A DNA stretch of 64,000 bases. It comes from Gordonia paraffinivorans NBRC 108238. Its GTDB lineage: Bacteria > Actinomycetota > Actinomycetes > Mycobacteriales > Mycobacteriaceae. Positions 63,247 to 64,000 of the stretch are shown here, in pieces. Position 1 is the stretch's first letter, and each line of letters begins with the position of its first letter. The notes under the pieces were generated by a model that saw only the letters and a list, made by a program, of their open reading frames with translations, was not told the DNA's origin and made no database searches. Position numbers and translations under genes: made by a program. The stretch is taken from the NCBI RefSeq assembly GCF_000344155.1, contig NZ_BAOQ01000012.1, positions 62,001 through 126,000 on the forward strand. Direction: 5' to 3'.

Positions 63247-64000
63247 GTGCGCCATCCGACCACCCCCATCAGCTCTCGCGACGCCGGAGCGGTCGACGAG
63301 CTCGATCCCGAGCAGTCCGCGGCGGTCCTCGCGCCCCGCGGACCCGTGTGCGTCCTGGCCGGGGCCGGAACCGGCAAGACCCGCACCATCACCCGCCGTA
63401 TCGCCCACCTCGTCGACACCGGGCAGGTGAACCCCGGGCAGGTTCTCGCAGTGACGTTCACCGCCCGCGCGGCGGGGGAGATGCGGACCCGCCTGCGCAG
63501 CCTCGGCGTCGGGGCCGGCCACACCGGCAACGTCGCGGCCCAGACCTTCCACGCCGCGGCCATGCGGCAGCTCCGCTACTTCTGGCCGCACGTGTTCGGC
63601 GATGCGCGGTGGGAACTGCTCGACAACAAGTTCCCCCTCATCTCGCGCGCCGCGCGCCGGGCCGGCCTCGACACCTCGACCGACACCCTGCGCGACCTGT
63701 CCTCGGAGATCGAGTGGGCCAAGGCCACGCTGATCGCCCCGGAGAGCTACGTGGAGGCGGTCCGCCGCCTCGGGCGGGAGTCGCCGGCGCCGCCGCCCAA
63801 GGTCGCCGCGGTGTACGAGCAGTACGAGGACGCCAAGGTCTCGCCCGAGGGCGACCGGCTCCTCGACTTCGACGACCTGCTCATCTACATGACCCAGATC
63901 CTCACCGTCGACCCCGGCGCGGCCGAGGAGTTCCGTTCGCGCTACCGGTGTTTCGTCGTCGACGAGTACCAGGACGTGACGCCGGTCCAGCAGGGCCTGC
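63247..64000 (+). CDS. uvrD2: ATP-dependent DNA helicase UvrD2, N-terminal part (cut by window edge)
   Basis: The first 251 codons of a superfamily 1 helicase: Q motif [10 protein letters not shown], Walker [32 protein letters not shown] (Ia), [17 protein letters not shown], and [13 protein letters not shown] (II) at the edge. UvrD2 is an essential 3'-5' helicase in M. tuberculosis, with a C-terminal HRDC and Cys-rich domain that would lie outside the window. GTG 63247 start; divergent from mycoredoxin with 124 bp between them. Confidence 0.93.
   Translation, partial: MRHPTTPISSRDAGAVDELDPEQSAAVLAPRGPVCVLAGAGTGKTRTITRRIAHLVDTGQVNPGQVLAVTFTARAAGEMRTRLRSLGVGAGHTGNVAAQTFHAAAMRQLRYFWPHVFGDARWELLDNKFPLISRAARRAGLDTSTDTLRDLSSEIEWAKATLIAPESYVEAVRRLGRESPAPPPKVAAVYEQYEDAKVSPEGDRLLDFDDLLIYMTQILTVDPGAAEEFRSRYRCFVVDEYQDVTPVQQGL

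Overview
The window is high-GC chromosomal DNA from a mycolic-acid actinobacterium (order Mycobacteriales). Gordonia or a close relative is my best guess from gene content; this is inference, since no rRNA is present. The supporting genes are whiB1, the 24-residue ribosomal protein bL37, sigH-rshA, pdtaS, moeZ, the AdnAB helicase-nuclease pair, nudC, mycoredoxin and uvrD2. From about 27.8 kb to the end, gene order largely follows the M. tuberculosis block from Rv3226c down to Rv3198c (recalled from knowledge, not searched). Every gene is chromosomal and metabolic or housekeeping in type. I see no rRNA, tRNA, CRISPR array, prophage or insertion sequence.

Layout. 0-11 kb, mostly minus strand: a Tat-like FAD oxidoreductase cut by the window edge, two bacterial-PH membrane proteins, an SDR and a large acyl-CoA dehydrogenase, a LuxR regulator and a berberine-type oxidoreductase that both carry frameshifts, a serine hydrolase and an aminotransferase. 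11-22 kb, mostly plus strand: NUDIX hydrolase, MpaB/DUF2236 oxygenase, an orphan ParA, an LpqH-like lipoprotein, a small YeaQ-type membrane protein, an FAD-linked oxidase, 4-alpha-glucanotransferase, an MFS pump and an ATP-grasp enzyme. 22-27 kb: a Baeyer-Villiger-type monooxygenase, then an ABC permease-ATPase-TetR operon headed by two tandem operators. 27-45 kb: conserved core (HMCES-type peptidase, YbaK, sigH-rshA, bL37, biotinyl protein, pdtaS, whiB1, lipid kinase, ParA, RhlE-type helicase, DUF3152 protease-like protein, moeZ). 45.8-52.5 kb: a nitrate assimilation cluster (narK-nirB-nirD-hemD-like regulator-sirohydrochlorin chelatase) placed inside the conserved block. 52.5-64 kb: DNA repair and redox genes (alkyltransferase-like protein, adnA-adnB, TrkA-type channel, nudC, mycoredoxin, start of uvrD2).

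How the parts connect. SigH (thiol-stress sigma factor) and its zinc anti-sigma RshA lie 33 kb from a mycoredoxin gene. Both sigH and the mycoredoxin gene are preceded by a GGGAACA-N17/18-GTT promoter, so both look like SigH targets. NarK imports nitrate, NirBD reduces nitrite, and the HemD-like and CbiX-like genes fit siroheme supply and nitrogen control. AdnAB and UvrD2 are the main double-strand-break and unwinding machines.

Most noteworthy signals: (1) an MFS gene whose promoter-proximal in-frame start is followed at codon 6 by TGA, while TM1 is still encoded in frame downstream; (2) a leaderless 9-codon ORF overlapping the start of the potassium-channel gene; (3) a long repeat-containing N-terminal extension on SigH, with an inducible promoter upstream and an internal start; (4) tandem 15-bp operators before the ABC-TetR operon; (5) three single-base frameshifts within about 1 kb in two neighbouring genes; (6) at least ten TANNNT-N6/7-start-codon signatures pointing to widespread leaderless transcription. 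I did not find a clear undescribed multi-gene system. The least explained genes are the orphan ParA at 13.3 kb and the ATP-grasp enzyme at 21.2 kb.
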